A DNA stretch of 41,573 nt from Lysobacteraceae bacterium (GCA_031263725.1 JAISFF010000055.1:1-41573); one strand, 5' to 3'. Counted from the stretch's first letter, positions 1 through 9,188 are shown. Program-made: numbers and translations. The notes: generated by a model from the sequence alone, not told the origin.

Positions 1-416
1 TCCCGTGCCTCAATCTCATCCCCATGACCCTTGCTGCCAAATCCGAATCCCACGGTCATCTGCCGGCGGCAACGTCCCGCTATCCCCCGGCATTCGGCAT
101 TCTCTTCGTCGGCCAGCCCGGAAAAATTCGGATAGAACATCGTGATGTACTCGTCATACATCCGGTAGGGACCGGAAGCCTTCGGATCGAAGTACGACGC
201 TTTCGGAATCCGCATATGCACCACCGGATACACCGGATCGTCCTTGCGCCAGCCGCCGTAGCTTTCCAGGAAGTAATCCACATAGGCCGGATCGGCTTCA
301 ATCCGCGGCAGCTCCACCCTGGCCTGCGGGCCGACGCGTTCCGGCTCGATCGCGTTACAGGCCGATACCGCGCCCAGGCACAGAACGGACCACAGGCTCC
401 ATTTCATGCGACGCAT
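1..416 (-). CDS. Putative lipoprotein, 3' end outside the window
   Basis: The first 138 codons of a protein read leftward and run off the window start without a stop. The N-terminus has a short basic and hydrophobic signal ending in VSAC, a good lipobox, so the mature protein probably starts at a lipidated cysteine near residue 16. The mature part is polar and rich in Tyr and Asp, with segments such as DYFLESYGGWRKDDPVYPVV and YRMYDEYITMFYPNF. The ATG at 416 is chosen because GGGAGAG lies about six bases upstream and the signal peptide follows directly. I do not recognise the family. It probably faces the periplasm as a membrane-anchored lipoprotein. It diverges from the transporter gene to its right. 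Confidence 0.7.
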   Translation of the reverse strand, partial: MRRMKWSLWSVLCLGAVSACNAIEPERVGPQARVELPRIEADPAYVDYFLESYGGWRKDDPVYPVVHMRIPKASYFDPKASGPYRMYDEYITMFYPNFSGLADEENAECRGIAGRCRRQMTVGFGFGSKGHGDEIEAR

Positions 417-463
417 CTTCGCTCTCCCATACCCCTTTGCCTCGACCTGTTGCAGACGAGGCA

Positions 464-493
464 AGCATAACGGCGAAATGGAGATATTTTCAA
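464..493 (-). promoter_or_regulatory. Candidate sigma-70 promoter of the lipoprotein gene
   Basis: On the minus strand TTGAAA (488-493) and TATGCT (464-469) are separated by 18 bp, about 48 bases upstream of the lipoprotein ATG. This is a moderate match to the consensus. Confidence 0.35.
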
Positions 494-565
494 TACATTG
501 CATATAATGGATTTCCGAACAACCCATCGCTCCCGTGACGCTTTGCATGCCCGCCATCGAAACGG

Positions 566-588
566 ACCGGCGCCCGCCAGGCGCCGGT
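566..588. repeat. Perfect 9-bp GC inverted repeat in the transporter leader
   Basis: ACCGGCGCC (566-574) pairs with GGCGCCGGT (580-588) around a 5-nt loop. No T-run follows, so it is not a standard terminator. It could form a leader hairpin. Confidence 0.45.
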
Positions 589-911
589 GGCGAATGCCGT
601 GTCCCTGTCGATTGGCGCCATGCCTGTCGCGACGCCACCCGCCATGTTTCGCTGATGGCGACGGCTCTCACTCGCTTTCCTTGCCGATCAGCCGGGTTCG
701 GCAATGCGTAGGCCTGGACGATCATATTGCCGCCGGTCTTGCCGCGGGCAGCGCAGATCACGCGCCCCACCGCGGCGGCAATCCTTGCTCGAACGTCGGA
801 ACGATACAGGCAGCCGCGTGGCATGGAACATGGCAGGTGGCGCGGGACGCCGCAGACCAGGCACGCCGGCCGGCCGCTATACTTCACGGCTGTTTTTGCC
901 TGGAGCCGCCG

Positions 912-2726
912 TTGTCCGCCGCCGCCGTCCCCGCCGTTTCCGTCCAGGATGATTTCCTCGGCCATCCCAAAGGCGTCTACGTCTGCTTCTTCACCGAAAT
1001 GTGGGAGCGCTTTTCCTTCTACGGAATGAAAGCGCTGCTGTTGCTGTATCTGACCAAGTACCACCTGTTCGGCGATCGCGCCGGCCTGGACCTGCTCGGC
1101 GCGTACGGCGGCCTGGTGTATTGCGTACCGGTGATCGGCGGCATGCTCGCCGACCGCTGGCTGGGAATGCGCAAGGCGGTGGTATTCGGCAGCATATTGC
1201 TGGTGCTGGGACATATCGGAATGGCGTTCGAAGGCCAGGCCGCCCGCCATGTCGAAGGCGTCGTGGTCCGCGACGAGGCCGCGCTGCGCATTACCTATCT
1301 TTCGCTGGCGCTTATCATCATGGGCGTGGGTTTCCTGAAACCCAACATTTCCACCATCGTCGGCCGCCTCTACCCCGAGAACGATCCGCGCCGCGACTCC
1401 GGCTTCAGCCTGTTCTATGCGGGCATCAACCTGGGCGCGTTGTTCGCTTCGCTGGTCTGCGGCTATCTGGGCGAGACCCTGGGTTGGGGCTACGGCTTCG
1501 GCGCGGCCGGCATCGGCATGATATTGGGGTTGCTGCTGTTCCTGTGGGGACAGAAATACCTGCATGGACTGGCCGAACCGCCGGCGCCGGCGGTCTTGCG
1601 CCAGCGCGCCTGCGGCGTTCCCCGCGAACCTCTGATCTATCTGATCTCGATCATCGGCATCCTGCCCGTCGCCTGGCTGATGTGGGCTTCGGCCAATGGC
1701 GCATTCGCGCTGCAGGGCGAAATCTCGCTGGCCCTGCTGTTGATGGTGGCGATCCTGCTGATCGTGCTGGCCTGGCTGGGCTGGTTCGTCCTGACCCAAT
1801 GCACGCCGGTGCAGCGCGGCCGCATGCTGGCGCTGATGGCATTGATCTTCATGGCGCTGGCCTTCTTCACCCTGTACGAGCAGACCTACGGTTCCTGGGT
1901 CACCTTCACCGACCGCCTGCTGACCAAGGATCTGTTCCCCGCGCTGGTCGGGTCCGCCGAGCCGATCGTCTGGAACAACGGCGCCCTCGCCAACATTGGC
2001 CTGTTCCTGGCGCATGCGCCCTGGTCGGGCTATTCCCTGCTGCTGGCGCCGCTGGCCTTCGTCGTGGCCGCGCGGCTGTCCGACCGCCGGCCGGACAGCC
2101 GCGTTCCACGCCTGATGTTCGCGGTCGTGGTCCTGCTGATGCTGGCGTTCCTGGTACGCGATTCGGTGATCCTGCCGCAGACCGCCGGCTCGCTGACCTA
2201 TCTGGGCGCGATGTTCCTGGTCTTGCTGGCGCCGATGTTCGCCGCGCTGTGGGCGTGGCTGGATCGGCGCGGCCTGGATCCGTCGACGCCGGTGAAATCC
2301 TCGCTGGGTCTGCTGCTGGCCGCGCTGTCGTTCGTCCCGCTGGCGCTGGCCGCGCAACAGGTCGGCGTGAGCGGACAGATGGCCAGCGTATGGTGGCTGG
2401 TGCTGGCCTATCTGATCCTGGAAACGGGCGAGATGTGCCTGTCGCCGGTCGGTCTATCGGCGGTGACGCAATTGTCCGCACCGAGCGTGGTCAGTCTGAT
2501 GATGGGCACCTGGTTCCTGGCCACGGCATTCTCGGAAACGCTGGCGGCGCTGTTCGGCAAGCTCGCCGCGATCGACATCCCCGAGGGCGAGGTACTCGAT
2601 CTCGTGGCGGCCTCGGCCAAATACGCGGACCTGTTCTGGCTGATGATGTGGATCGGGCTGGGCTGCGCGGTGGTCGCATTCATCGCTTCGCCCTGGCTGA
2701 AGCGGATGATGCACGGCGTGCGCTGA
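912..2726 (+). CDS. POT/PTR2-family proton-dependent peptide transporter
   Basis: This inner-membrane symporter of the POT family within the major facilitator superfamily should import di- and tripeptides with protons. The family signature FFTEMWERFSFYG, containing ExxERF on helix 1, is about 28 residues from the start. The second PTR2 signature appears as FSLFYAGINLGALFASLVCG. The rest alternates hydrophobic segments, consistent with roughly 14 helices, which suits the 604-residue length. The frame is open from 498, but residues before the signature are low-complexity and unlike any transporter. I therefore choose TTG at 912, which has GGAG six bases upstream. It stands alone between a divergent lipoprotein gene and convergent rfbC. 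Substrate specificity cannot be read from sequence alone. Confidence 0.9.
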   Translation: MSAAAVPAVSVQDDFLGHPKGVYVCFFTEMWERFSFYGMKALLLLYLTKYHLFGDRAGLDLLGAYGGLVYCVPVIGGMLADRWLGMRKAVVFGSILLVLGHIGMAFEGQAARHVEGVVVRDEAALRITYLSLALIIMGVGFLKPNISTIVGRLYPENDPRRDSGFSLFYAGINLGALFASLVCGYLGETLGWGYGFGAAGIGMILGLLLFLWGQKYLHGLAEPPAPAVLRQRACGVPREPLIYLISIIGILPVAWLMWASANGAFALQGEISLALLLMVAILLIVLAWLGWFVLTQCTPVQRGRMLALMALIFMALAFFTLYEQTYGSWVTFTDRLLTKDLFPALVGSAEPIVWNNGALANIGLFLAHAPWSGYSLLLAPLAFVVAARLSDRRPDSRVPRLMFAVVVLLMLAFLVRDSVILPQTAGSLTYLGAMFLVLLAPMFAALWAWLDRRGLDPSTPVKSSLGLLLAALSFVPLALAAQQVGVSGQMASVWWLVLAYLILETGEMCLSPVGLSAVTQLSAPSVVSLMMGTWFLATAFSETLAALFGKLAAIDIPEGEVLDLVAASAKYADLFWLMMWIGLGCAVVAFIASPWLKRMMHGVR

Positions 2727-2973
2727 GCCCGGTGCATTGTCGGATATTCCCGACTTCGAACGGACGATCCGGAGCGGCGAACAACCTCTGGAGCCCGATG
2801 ACCCGATCGAACCAACGCGCATGGCCGGAATGCGCCGCACCTGACGCCCGACATGTCCCGGGTACCCGTCTCCGCTTTGGCTCAAATACCCGCCGGATAC
2901 GCTCGCTTCGATGTTCCACCGGCAGTCCCGCATCCGCCCGATGCCGCTCCCACAATGGTCCCGCTACCGCGTC

Positions 2974-3531
2974 CTATTCCGAATACGTCGGCAACCGCTC
3001 CGGGGAAATCCGGCTCAAACAGGGCGCTTCCATGTCCTTGCCGGAAAGCCGCGGTCCGCTGATCGGCCAGTTGATGCCGATCGCCGCATCGTTCCAGCGA
3101 ATGCCGGCATCGGCTTCTTTGACATAGACATCGGTGCACAGATAGCTGAACAGCGCATGTTCCGACAGCACCGCGAAGCCATGCGCGAAACCTTCCGGGA
3201 TCCAGAACTGCCGCTTGTTCTCCGCGCTCAGGATCACCGCGGTCCAATGGCCGAAACTCGGGGAACCCTGACGGATATCGACCGCGACATCGTATACCTC
3301 GCCCACCAATACGCTGACCAGCTTGCCCTGCGGCCGTGGCCATTGGTAATGCAGGCCACGCAGTACCCCCTGGCTGGACGAGGACACATTGCTCTGCATG
3401 AACCGGGCCGGCAATCCGTGTTCGCGGAAATGCTCGGCATTCCAGGCTTCGTAGAAAAACCCGCGCGCATCGCCGAATACCCTGGGCGCGATCACCACGC
3501 AGCCCGGCAGTGACGTTTCGATGATCTTCAT
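2974..3531 (-). CDS. rfbC: dTDP-4-dehydrorhamnose 3,5-epimerase
   Basis: RmlC/RfbC epimerises dTDP-4-keto-6-deoxyglucose at C3 and C5, the third step toward dTDP-L-rhamnose for lipopolysaccharide and other glycans. The 185-residue cupin has the family's usual length. It carries the N-terminal GDARGFFYE segment, the core GVLRGLHYQ with catalytic His near residue 61, the GEVYDVAVDIR strand and the FWIPEGFAHGF motif. The start at 3531 gives the typical beginning MKIIETSLPG. The gene is usually grouped with rfbA, rfbB and rfbD. Here it is alone, convergent with the transporter and divergent from the pirin gene, so the other rhamnose genes must lie elsewhere. Confidence 0.95.
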   Translation of the reverse strand: MKIIETSLPGCVVIAPRVFGDARGFFYEAWNAEHFREHGLPARFMQSNVSSSSQGVLRGLHYQWPRPQGKLVSVLVGEVYDVAVDIRQGSPSFGHWTAVILSAENKRQFWIPEGFAHGFAVLSEHALFSYLCTDVYVKEADAGIRWNDAAIGINWPISGPRLSGKDMEAPCLSRISPERLPTYSE

Positions 3532-3748
3532 TGCGCCCTCTGCTCACGAAATACATCAACCCGCATTGTCGTCGTTCCTTACGTACGCGACCAGCGACAC
3601 GATGCCCGCTTTTTTCCCATTCAGGAAAAAGCCTTTGCCTTAACGCACTCTTGATCCTTGCATTCCGATACTGAGGACGCTGGACAAATCGCCACCGCAA
3701 CCGATGCGGACACCGCGAGAAAGACGGCACCCATCAAGAGGCGAATAG

Positions 3749-4453
3749 ATGATCACCTTACGCGCTGCAGAAAAACGCGGCCACGGAATGCATGGCTGGC
3801 TCGATACCTGGCACAGCTTTTCGTTTGCCGGCTATTACGATCCAGCGCACATACATTGGGGTCCGCTGCGAGTCATCAACGAGGATCGGGTCCAACCGGG
3901 ACGCGGCTTCGGCACGCATGGACACGACAACATGGAGATCATCAGCTATGTGCTGGCAGGCGCGCTGGGGCACAAGGACTCGATGGGCACGCAGTCGCGG
4001 ATCGTTCCCGGCGAAGTCCAGCGGATGAGCGCCGGCACCGGCATCACCCACTCCGAGTTCAATTACGAAGAACACGGCCTTACCCACTTCCTGCAGATCT
4101 GGATCATTCCCTCCCAGCGCGGCCTGCCGCCATCCTACGAACAGACCGCCTTCAGCGAGGCCGAGAAACGCGGCCGCCTGCGCCTTGTCGCAAGCCCCGA
4201 TGGGCGCGACGGTTCGGTCACCATCCACCAGGATGCCTACATGTTCTCCGGCCTGTTCGATGGCAACGAGCAGGTCGAATACCAAATTCCGGCGGGCCGA
4301 CTGGGTTATGTGCACGTCGCGCGCGGCGAAGCCGAAGTGAACGGCCGCACGCTGCGCGCCGGAGACGCGCTGCTGTACGAGGACGAGCCGGAAGTCGCCA
4401 TCGCCAATGGAGACGAATCGGAAATACTGGTATTCGATCTCCCGCGCATGTGA
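3749..4453 (+). CDS. Pirin-family bicupin (YhhW-like)
   Basis: This 234-residue bicupin is close to E. coli YhhW, a pirin with quercetin 2,3-dioxygenase activity in vitro. The metal site is intact: GTHGHDNME supplies His57 and His59, and the ITHSEFN motif supplies His101 and Glu103. The conserved opening HGWLDTWHSFSFAGYYDP is present, and the C-terminal half is the second, metal-free cupin. An AAGAGG-like ribosome site lies about eight bases before the ATG. Its physiological role is unsettled for the family, with redox or electrophile sensing proposed, and nothing in the neighbourhood suggests a partner. It diverges from rfbC across about 217 bp. Confidence 0.9.
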   Translation: MITLRAAEKRGHGMHGWLDTWHSFSFAGYYDPAHIHWGPLRVINEDRVQPGRGFGTHGHDNMEIISYVLAGALGHKDSMGTQSRIVPGEVQRMSAGTGITHSEFNYEEHGLTHFLQIWIIPSQRGLPPSYEQTAFSEAEKRGRLRLVASPDGRDGSVTIHQDAYMFSGLFDGNEQVEYQIPAGRLGYVHVARGEAEVNGRTLRAGDALLYEDEPEVAIANGDESEILVFDLPRM

Positions 4454-4890
4454 GCCATGCTTTCCATCCCCAAGCAACGCCCATAACGACAAGCGCTGCC
4501 CCTCAGCCATAACCAATCCAGGATCGTGCACGGATGCGATTCGGGGTTTTCGTGTCGGAAAAAAGGCGGCATGCCCGGATACCAGTGCCCGACGACCGGA
4601 ATACCCCGATGCGTTTTCGCTGGATCGGCAATGATCGCGTCCGTTCCTGGCCTGACCCGGATGCCGGATCAGATGGCCCCGTCCCCATTCCCTGTCGAAT
4701 TCCCCGCCGCGTTCGCCAACGCGCTGATTGATTACGAGAATCGGGATGCGCAGTCAACACCGCCACCGCGAATGCAAATCCCGGCAGGAGTGCCGCAATG
4801 CGCCGCTGTGACAATCGGTCACACCCAATCCGTCCCCGATCTGCCGGAAAATTCCACTGTCGTCCAGTCCTCATCATCGGAGCAGAGTTC
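4454..4890. other. Intergenic region before the copper receptor
   Basis: This 437-bp stretch lies between the pirin and TonB-receptor genes. Short frames exist in it, but none has a convincing start, composition or familiar motif. I looked for a copper-related small gene such as a DUF2946 type and did not see one. It probably contains the receptor promoter, which I could not place. Confidence 0.4.
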
Positions 4891-7158
4891 ATGGGGTTTC
4901 GCGTCCATCCGCTTGCCGTCGCATTGACCATTGTCTTCTCCGGAAGCGCCATCGCACAGACCATGCCCGACGATCGCGGTTCACTACCCATCTATAACGG
5001 CGGCAGCGTCATTGTCACCGGGATCCGGATCGTACCGACGCCCAAGATCGATGCCACCGCCGAAAACCAATTGGTTCCGATGCGCGCGACCACCAGCGAT
5101 ACAGCCAGCCTGCTGAAGGACACGCCCGGGGTCTTCGTCCAGAACGCCGGCGGCGTATCCGGTCTGCCCAGCATCCACGGCCTGGCCGACGACCGTCTGC
5201 GCATCCGCGTCGATGGCATGGACCTGATGTCCGCCTGTGCCAACCACATGAATCCGCCGCTGTCCTACATCGATCCGAGCAATGTCGAGGAAATCCGCGT
5301 CTATGCCGGACTGACTCCGGTCAGCGCGGGCGGCGACAGCCTCGGCGGCGCCATCCTCGTCGACTCCAAGCCGCCGGAGTTCGCCGCGCCGGGCGAAAAA
5401 CCGCTCGGCAACGGCGAGGTCGGCGGTTTCTACCGCTCCAACGGCGATGCCTGGGGCGCCAATGCCGCTTTCACCCTGGCCACGGAGAACCTCAGCCTGC
5501 GCTATGCCGGTTCGACCGCGCGTTCCAACAACTACCGCGCCGCCCGCTCCTTCAAGCCCGGCATGCCGGCCGAATACACCACGGCCGGCTCGCATTGGAT
5601 CCACGGCAGCGAAGTCGGTTCCAGCGCCTACCGCAGCGACAACCATCAGCTCTCGGTCGCCTACCGGCTGGACGATCACCTGTTCGATCTGAAACTCGGC
5701 TATCAGCACATCCCCGGGCAGGGATTCCCGAATCAGCATATGGACATGACCGACAACAGGAGCACCCAGGTCAACCTGGGCTATACCCGCAGCTTCGACT
5801 GGGGTTCGCTGAAGGTCCGCGCCTATCACGAGCGCACCAAGCATGAAATGGACTTCGGCGAGGACAAGCTGTTCTGGTACCACGCCAGCCGTACCATTCC
5901 GGGCATGCCGATGAAGACCGACGGCAAGAACACCGGCGTGACGGTCAACGCGGAAATCCAGGCCTCGGACCGGGATCTGATCCGGGTCGGCGCCGAATAC
6001 CAGCGCTATCGCCTGGACGATCGCTGGCCGGCCTCCTACGGCATCGTCGGCGGCGCCCCGGTCGGCGGCATGCAGCCGGATACCTTCTGGAACATCCACG
6101 ACGGCCAGCGCGACCGCTTCGATCTGTACGGCGAGTGGGAAGCCACTTGGTCGCCACGGTGGACCACGCTGCTGGGAATGCGCGCCGGCAGTGTCCGCAT
6201 GAACAGCGGTCCGGTCGGCGGCTACAACGCCACCTATGAAGCCGATGCGCGGCGTTTCAACAGCCGCGACCGCAGTCGCAGCGACAGCAATCTGGACCTG
6301 GCCGCGGTCGCGCGTTTCACGCCGGACGCGCATCAGACCTACGAAGGCGGTTACTCGCGCAAGACCCGCTCGCCCAGCCTGTACGAACGCTACACCTGGT
6401 CGACCGGCATGATGGCGATGACCATGAACAACTGGATCAACGACGGCAACGGCTATGTCGGCGATGTCGATCTGCGGCCCGAAGTGGCGCATACGATCAG
6501 CATCAGCGGCGACTGGCACGATGCCGCCGATGCGGCTTGGAACATCAAGTTCACCCCGTATTATTCCCTGGTCGACAACCATATCGACTCGACATGCCTC
6601 GCCACGGTCTGCGCCGATGGCCAGTACAACTACCTGACGCTGCGCAACCAGAGCGCGCGCCTGTACGGAGCCGACCTGTCGGGCCACCTCGCCCTGGGCG
6701 GGATCGAAAGCATCGGCAATTTCGCTCTGCGCGGCATGGTCAGCTACATCAACGGCAAGAACCGTCATACCGGCGACCGCCTGTACAACATCATGCCGCT
6801 CAATGCGCGCTTCACCCTGGAGCATCGCCTCGGCAACTGGACCACCACGATCGAGGAACAACTGGTCGGTTCCAAGGACCGCGTTTCCGGTGTCCGCAAC
6901 GAAATGAAGACGCCGGGATACGCGCTGCTGAACCTGCGCGGCAGCTACGAGTGGAAGAACCTGCGTTTCGACATCGGGCTGGAAAACGCGCTGGACAAGC
7001 AGTACTTCCTGCCGCTGGGAGGCGCTTACATCGGACAGGGCGCCACCATGTCGCTGGGCAACGCCACCGACTGGACCGCCACCGGCGCCGCGCCCTGGGG
7101 TTACGCCGTCCCCGGCATGGGCCGGTCGATCTATGCGGGATTCAACCTGAAGTTCTGA
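4891..7158 (+). CDS. oprC: TonB-dependent copper receptor, OprC/NosA type
   Basis: This 755-residue outer-membrane receptor is predicted to take up copper using TonB energy. A signal peptide ends near residue 23 at GSAIAQ. The plug covers about residues 40-170, with SIHGLADDRLRIRVDGMDL and VEEIRVYAG. The rest is a 22-strand barrel ending in GRSIYAGFNLKF with a terminal aromatic. It keeps the OprC copper ligands: CANHM near residues 116-120 (CxxxM), methionines in NQHMDMTDN near 284-286, and KHEM near 317-320 (HxM). The ATG at 4891 is preferred to one 31 codons upstream because it starts the signal peptide and has GGAG eight bases before it. It is convergent with ssb. Confidence 0.92.
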   Translation: MGFRVHPLAVALTIVFSGSAIAQTMPDDRGSLPIYNGGSVIVTGIRIVPTPKIDATAENQLVPMRATTSDTASLLKDTPGVFVQNAGGVSGLPSIHGLADDRLRIRVDGMDLMSACANHMNPPLSYIDPSNVEEIRVYAGLTPVSAGGDSLGGAILVDSKPPEFAAPGEKPLGNGEVGGFYRSNGDAWGANAAFTLATENLSLRYAGSTARSNNYRAARSFKPGMPAEYTTAGSHWIHGSEVGSSAYRSDNHQLSVAYRLDDHLFDLKLGYQHIPGQGFPNQHMDMTDNRSTQVNLGYTRSFDWGSLKVRAYHERTKHEMDFGEDKLFWYHASRTIPGMPMKTDGKNTGVTVNAEIQASDRDLIRVGAEYQRYRLDDRWPASYGIVGGAPVGGMQPDTFWNIHDGQRDRFDLYGEWEATWSPRWTTLLGMRAGSVRMNSGPVGGYNATYEADARRFNSRDRSRSDSNLDLAAVARFTPDAHQTYEGGYSRKTRSPSLYERYTWSTGMMAMTMNNWINDGNGYVGDVDLRPEVAHTISISGDWHDAADAAWNIKFTPYYSLVDNHIDSTCLATVCADGQYNYLTLRNQSARLYGADLSGHLALGGIESIGNFALRGMVSYINGKNRHTGDRLYNIMPLNARFTLEHRLGNWTTTIEEQLVGSKDRVSGVRNEMKTPGYALLNLRGSYEWKNLRFDIGLENALDKQYFLPLGGAYIGQGATMSLGNATDWTATGAAPWGYAVPGMGRSIYAGFNLKF

Positions 7159-7201
7159 TTCCGTCCATCCCGATACTTCCCGCCCAACAGTATTGGAAAG
7201 C

Positions 7202-7238
7202 GAAAACACCCGGATTCGGACATATGGCGCCGAATCCG
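7202..7238 (-). terminator. Terminator of ssb, probably shared with the receptor gene
   Basis: CGGATTCGG (7211-7219) pairs with CCGAATCCG (7230-7238) around a 10-nt loop. Read on the minus strand the stem is followed by GGTGTTTTCG. It lies between two convergent genes and may act in both directions. Confidence 0.6.
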
Positions 7239-7262
7239 CCGTCGGTCGTCGCGGTATTGCGG

Positions 7263-7274
7263 CCCCTATAGGGG
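7263..7274. repeat. Perfect 12-bp palindrome CCCCTATAGGGG
   Basis: The palindrome lies between the ssb stop and its terminator. No function is evident. Confidence 0.4.
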
Positions 7275-7282
7275 GACATGCC

Positions 7283-7762
7283 TCAGAACGGGATATCGTC
7301 GTCGCCGAAGTCGTCCATCGGCGGAAGCGGCGCCGACGCCTGCTGCCCGCCGCCGCTCTGGCCGCGCGGCGCGTAGTCCTGCCTCGGCGCGGAGGAGCGC
7401 TGCGGCCGATCGCCGCCACCGGCATCGCCACGGCCGCCCAGCATCTGCATTTCGTCGGCGATGATGTCGGTGGAATACTTCTCCACGCCATCCTGCCCGG
7501 TGTACTTGTCGTAGCGGATCGAACCCTCGACATAAACCTGCGAACCCTTGCGCAGGTATTCGCCGGCGATCTCGCCGAGCTTTCCGAAAAACACCACGCG
7601 GTGCCACTCGGTACGCTCCTGGGTATTGCCGTCACGATCCTTGCGAACGCTGGTGGTCGCCAGGCTGATGCGGGTCACCGCCATTCCGCTCTGGGTGTAC
7701 TTGACATCTGGATCGTTGCCTAGGTTGCCGACCAGAATGACTTTGTTGATGCCTCGGGCCAT
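7283..7762 (-). CDS. ssb: Single-stranded DNA-binding protein
   Basis: SSB coats single-stranded DNA during replication, recombination and repair and recruits partners through its acidic tail. The 159 residues show an N-terminal OB-fold ([20 protein letters not shown], then [20 protein letters not shown] and [11 protein letters not shown]) up to about residue 110. A Gly/Pro/Gln-rich linker follows, then the conserved tip DDDIPF. The start at 7762 gives the standard N-terminus and has a GAGAGG-like site upstream. It is divergent from ispB. A TATAAT on the minus strand at 7822-7827 may be its -10 box. Confidence 0.97.
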   Translation of the reverse strand: MARGINKVILVGNLGNDPDVKYTQSGMAVTRISLATTSVRKDRDGNTQERTEWHRVVFFGKLGEIAGEYLRKGSQVYVEGSIRYDKYTGQDGVEKYSTDIIADEMQMLGGRGDAGGGDRPQRSSAPRQDYAPRGQSGGGQQASAPLPPMDDFGDDDIPF

Positions 7763-7821
7763 GGTGATATCCGCCTCTCGTTTCGGGAAATGTCCGCCGC
7801 GATGCGGACACTGAATATTGG

Positions 7822-7827
7822 ATTATA
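7822..7827 (-). promoter_or_regulatory. Candidate -10 box of ssb
   Basis: Perfect TATAAT on the minus strand within GTCGCTATAATCC, about 60 bases upstream of the ssb start. No convincing -35 box at normal spacing was found. Confidence 0.4.
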
Positions 7828-7892
7828 GCGACCGCGCCACCGCAATCGGTGAAGCCCCCGGCCCCCAGTAGGGATTGCACACCGCGACCGCT

Positions 7893-7898
7893 TATAAT
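7893..7898 (+). promoter_or_regulatory. Candidate -10 box of ispB
   Basis: Perfect TATAAT within GCTTATAATCCGG, 27 bases before the chosen ispB ATG. The context resembles the ssb -10 region on the other strand. No good -35 box is visible. Confidence 0.4.
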
Positions 7899-7925
7899 CC
7901 GGCCAGCCTTACGAGAACTTTTCCG

Positions 7926-8924
7926 ATGCCTGGCAATCAACCCTCCCAACCCCGCTCCTCCCTGGCCCGGATTCAGGCACTCGCTGCCGCCGACATGGCG
8001 GCCATCGACGGCTTGATCCGTACCCGCTTGGCGTCGGATGTGGTACTGATCAACCAGATCGCCGATCACATCATCTCCGCCGGCGGCAAGCGTCTGCGGC
8101 CGATGCTCGTCGCCCTGGCCGGTCGTGCCTGCGGCAAGGTCGCTCCGGCGCACCATCAGCTGGCAGCCATCATCGAGTTCATCCATACCTCGACCCTGCT
8201 GCACGACGATGTGGTCGACGAGTCCGACCGCCGCCGCGGACACAGCACCGCCAATGCGATCTGGGGCAACGCGGCCAGCGTGCTGGTCGGGGACTTCCTG
8301 TATTCGCGCAGTTTCCAACTGATGGTGGAACTGGACCGGATGGAGATCATGCAGATCCTGGCCAACGCCACCAATCGCATCGCCGAAGGCGAAGTGCTGC
8401 AACTGCTGCATGTCCACAATCCCGATACCGACGAAGCCGCCTACCTGCGGGTGATCGAGCGCAAGACCGCCGTGCTGTTCGCCGCCGCCACCAAGCTGGG
8501 CGCGCTGGCGGCGGATACCGGCCCCGCGGTCCAGACCAAGCTGTTCGAATACGGACTCAACCTGGGCTATGCGTTCCAGATCGCGGACGATGTGCTCGAC
8601 TACACCGCCGACGCCACCGACCTGGGCAAGAACCTCGGCGACGACCTCGCCGAAGGCAAGGCCACATTGCCGGTCATCCACGCCATGCGGAACAGCGATG
8701 CAGGCACCCGCGAGCGCCTGCGTACCATCGTCCAGAATGGGGACAGCGAAGCGATGCCGGAAGTACTGGCGGCGATCCATGCCAGCGGCAGCCTGGAATA
8801 CAGCCGGCGGCGGGCCGAGGAGTACGCCGGACTGGCGGACAACGCACTGGCCGGTCTGCCCGGGAACGAGGCCATCGCCGCTTTGCGCGGGCTGGCCCAT
8901 TACGCGGTGGAACGGAACCACTGA
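7926..8924 (+). CDS. ispB: Octaprenyl diphosphate synthase
   Basis: This trans-prenyltransferase extends farnesyl diphosphate with isopentenyl diphosphate to make the C40 side chain of ubiquinone. The 332-residue all-helical protein has both Asp-rich motifs: LLHDDVVDESDRRRG (first DDxxD) and QIADDVLDYTAD (second). It also has GGKRLRPML near the N-terminus and the GKNLGDDLAEGKATLP segment. The ATG at 7926 is chosen because the frame upstream holds the likely -10 box. The chain length could differ by one isoprene unit, and IspB is a family-level call. ubiM, another ubiquinone gene, is in the same window but not linked to it. Confidence 0.93.
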   Translation: MPGNQPSQPRSSLARIQALAAADMAAIDGLIRTRLASDVVLINQIADHIISAGGKRLRPMLVALAGRACGKVAPAHHQLAAIIEFIHTSTLLHDDVVDESDRRRGHSTANAIWGNAASVLVGDFLYSRSFQLMVELDRMEIMQILANATNRIAEGEVLQLLHVHNPDTDEAAYLRVIERKTAVLFAAATKLGALAADTGPAVQTKLFEYGLNLGYAFQIADDVLDYTADATDLGKNLGDDLAEGKATLPVIHAMRNSDAGTRERLRTIVQNGDSEAMPEVLAAIHASGSLEYSRRRAEEYAGLADNALAGLPGNEAIAALRGLAHYAVERNH

Positions 8925-8939
8925 GGCCTGCAACCGGCA

Positions 8940-8960
8940 TTCTGGACCGGGAGTCCAGAA
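8940..8960 (+). terminator. Hairpin just downstream of ispB, possible terminator
   Basis: TTCTGGAC (8940-8947) pairs perfectly with GTCCAGAA (8953-8960) around a 5-nt loop, 15 bases after the ispB stop. No T-run follows, so termination would be weak or need other factors. Confidence 0.35.
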
Positions 8961-9044
8961 GCATTCGGTCCGACGTTCCTGGCGATCGCCAACCTATTGA
9001 TTCCGCCGCAGGCCATAATGGCCCGCACGAAAGCGTGCAGCCAT

Positions 9045-9070
9045 TTCGACGATCTGATTCGACGATCTGA
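9045..9070. repeat. Tandem 13-bp direct repeat
   Basis: TTCGACGATCTGA occurs twice head to tail, at 9045-9057 and 9058-9070, in the gap between ispB and the small membrane protein gene. It probably arose by a simple duplication. Confidence 0.6.
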
Positions 9071-9188
9071 AACGCATCGGGGACTTCGACGCCTGCACGG
9101 CCCGAAATCCGAATTCATTGATCCGCACGAACGAATGGAACCGCATCCCATCCGCCAATGCCCGGACGGGCCCAGCCAGGGAAACGAC

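Larger units (their letters stand above)
417..911. other. Intergenic region between divergent lipoprotein and transporter genes
   Basis: This 495-bp stretch remains if the transporter starts at 912. It holds the leftward candidate promoter at 464-493, an isolated TATAAT on the plus strand at 503-508 without a clear -35 box, and a GC hairpin at 566-588. The plus-strand frame stays open here, but its translation is Arg/Pro/His-rich and has no transporter features, so I treat it as non-coding leader. Confidence 0.5.

Noticed and set aside
1001-3127. A 708-codon frame overlapping the peptide transporter on the same strand
   Set aside because: It is out of frame with the POT signatures and is Arg/Gly/Ala-rich without membrane helices.
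4984-7635. An 883-codon open frame antisense to the copper receptor and ssb
   Set aside because: It mirrors two genes with clear domains, signal peptide and ribosome site. Its own translation has no recognisable domain. Long antisense frames are expected at this GC content.
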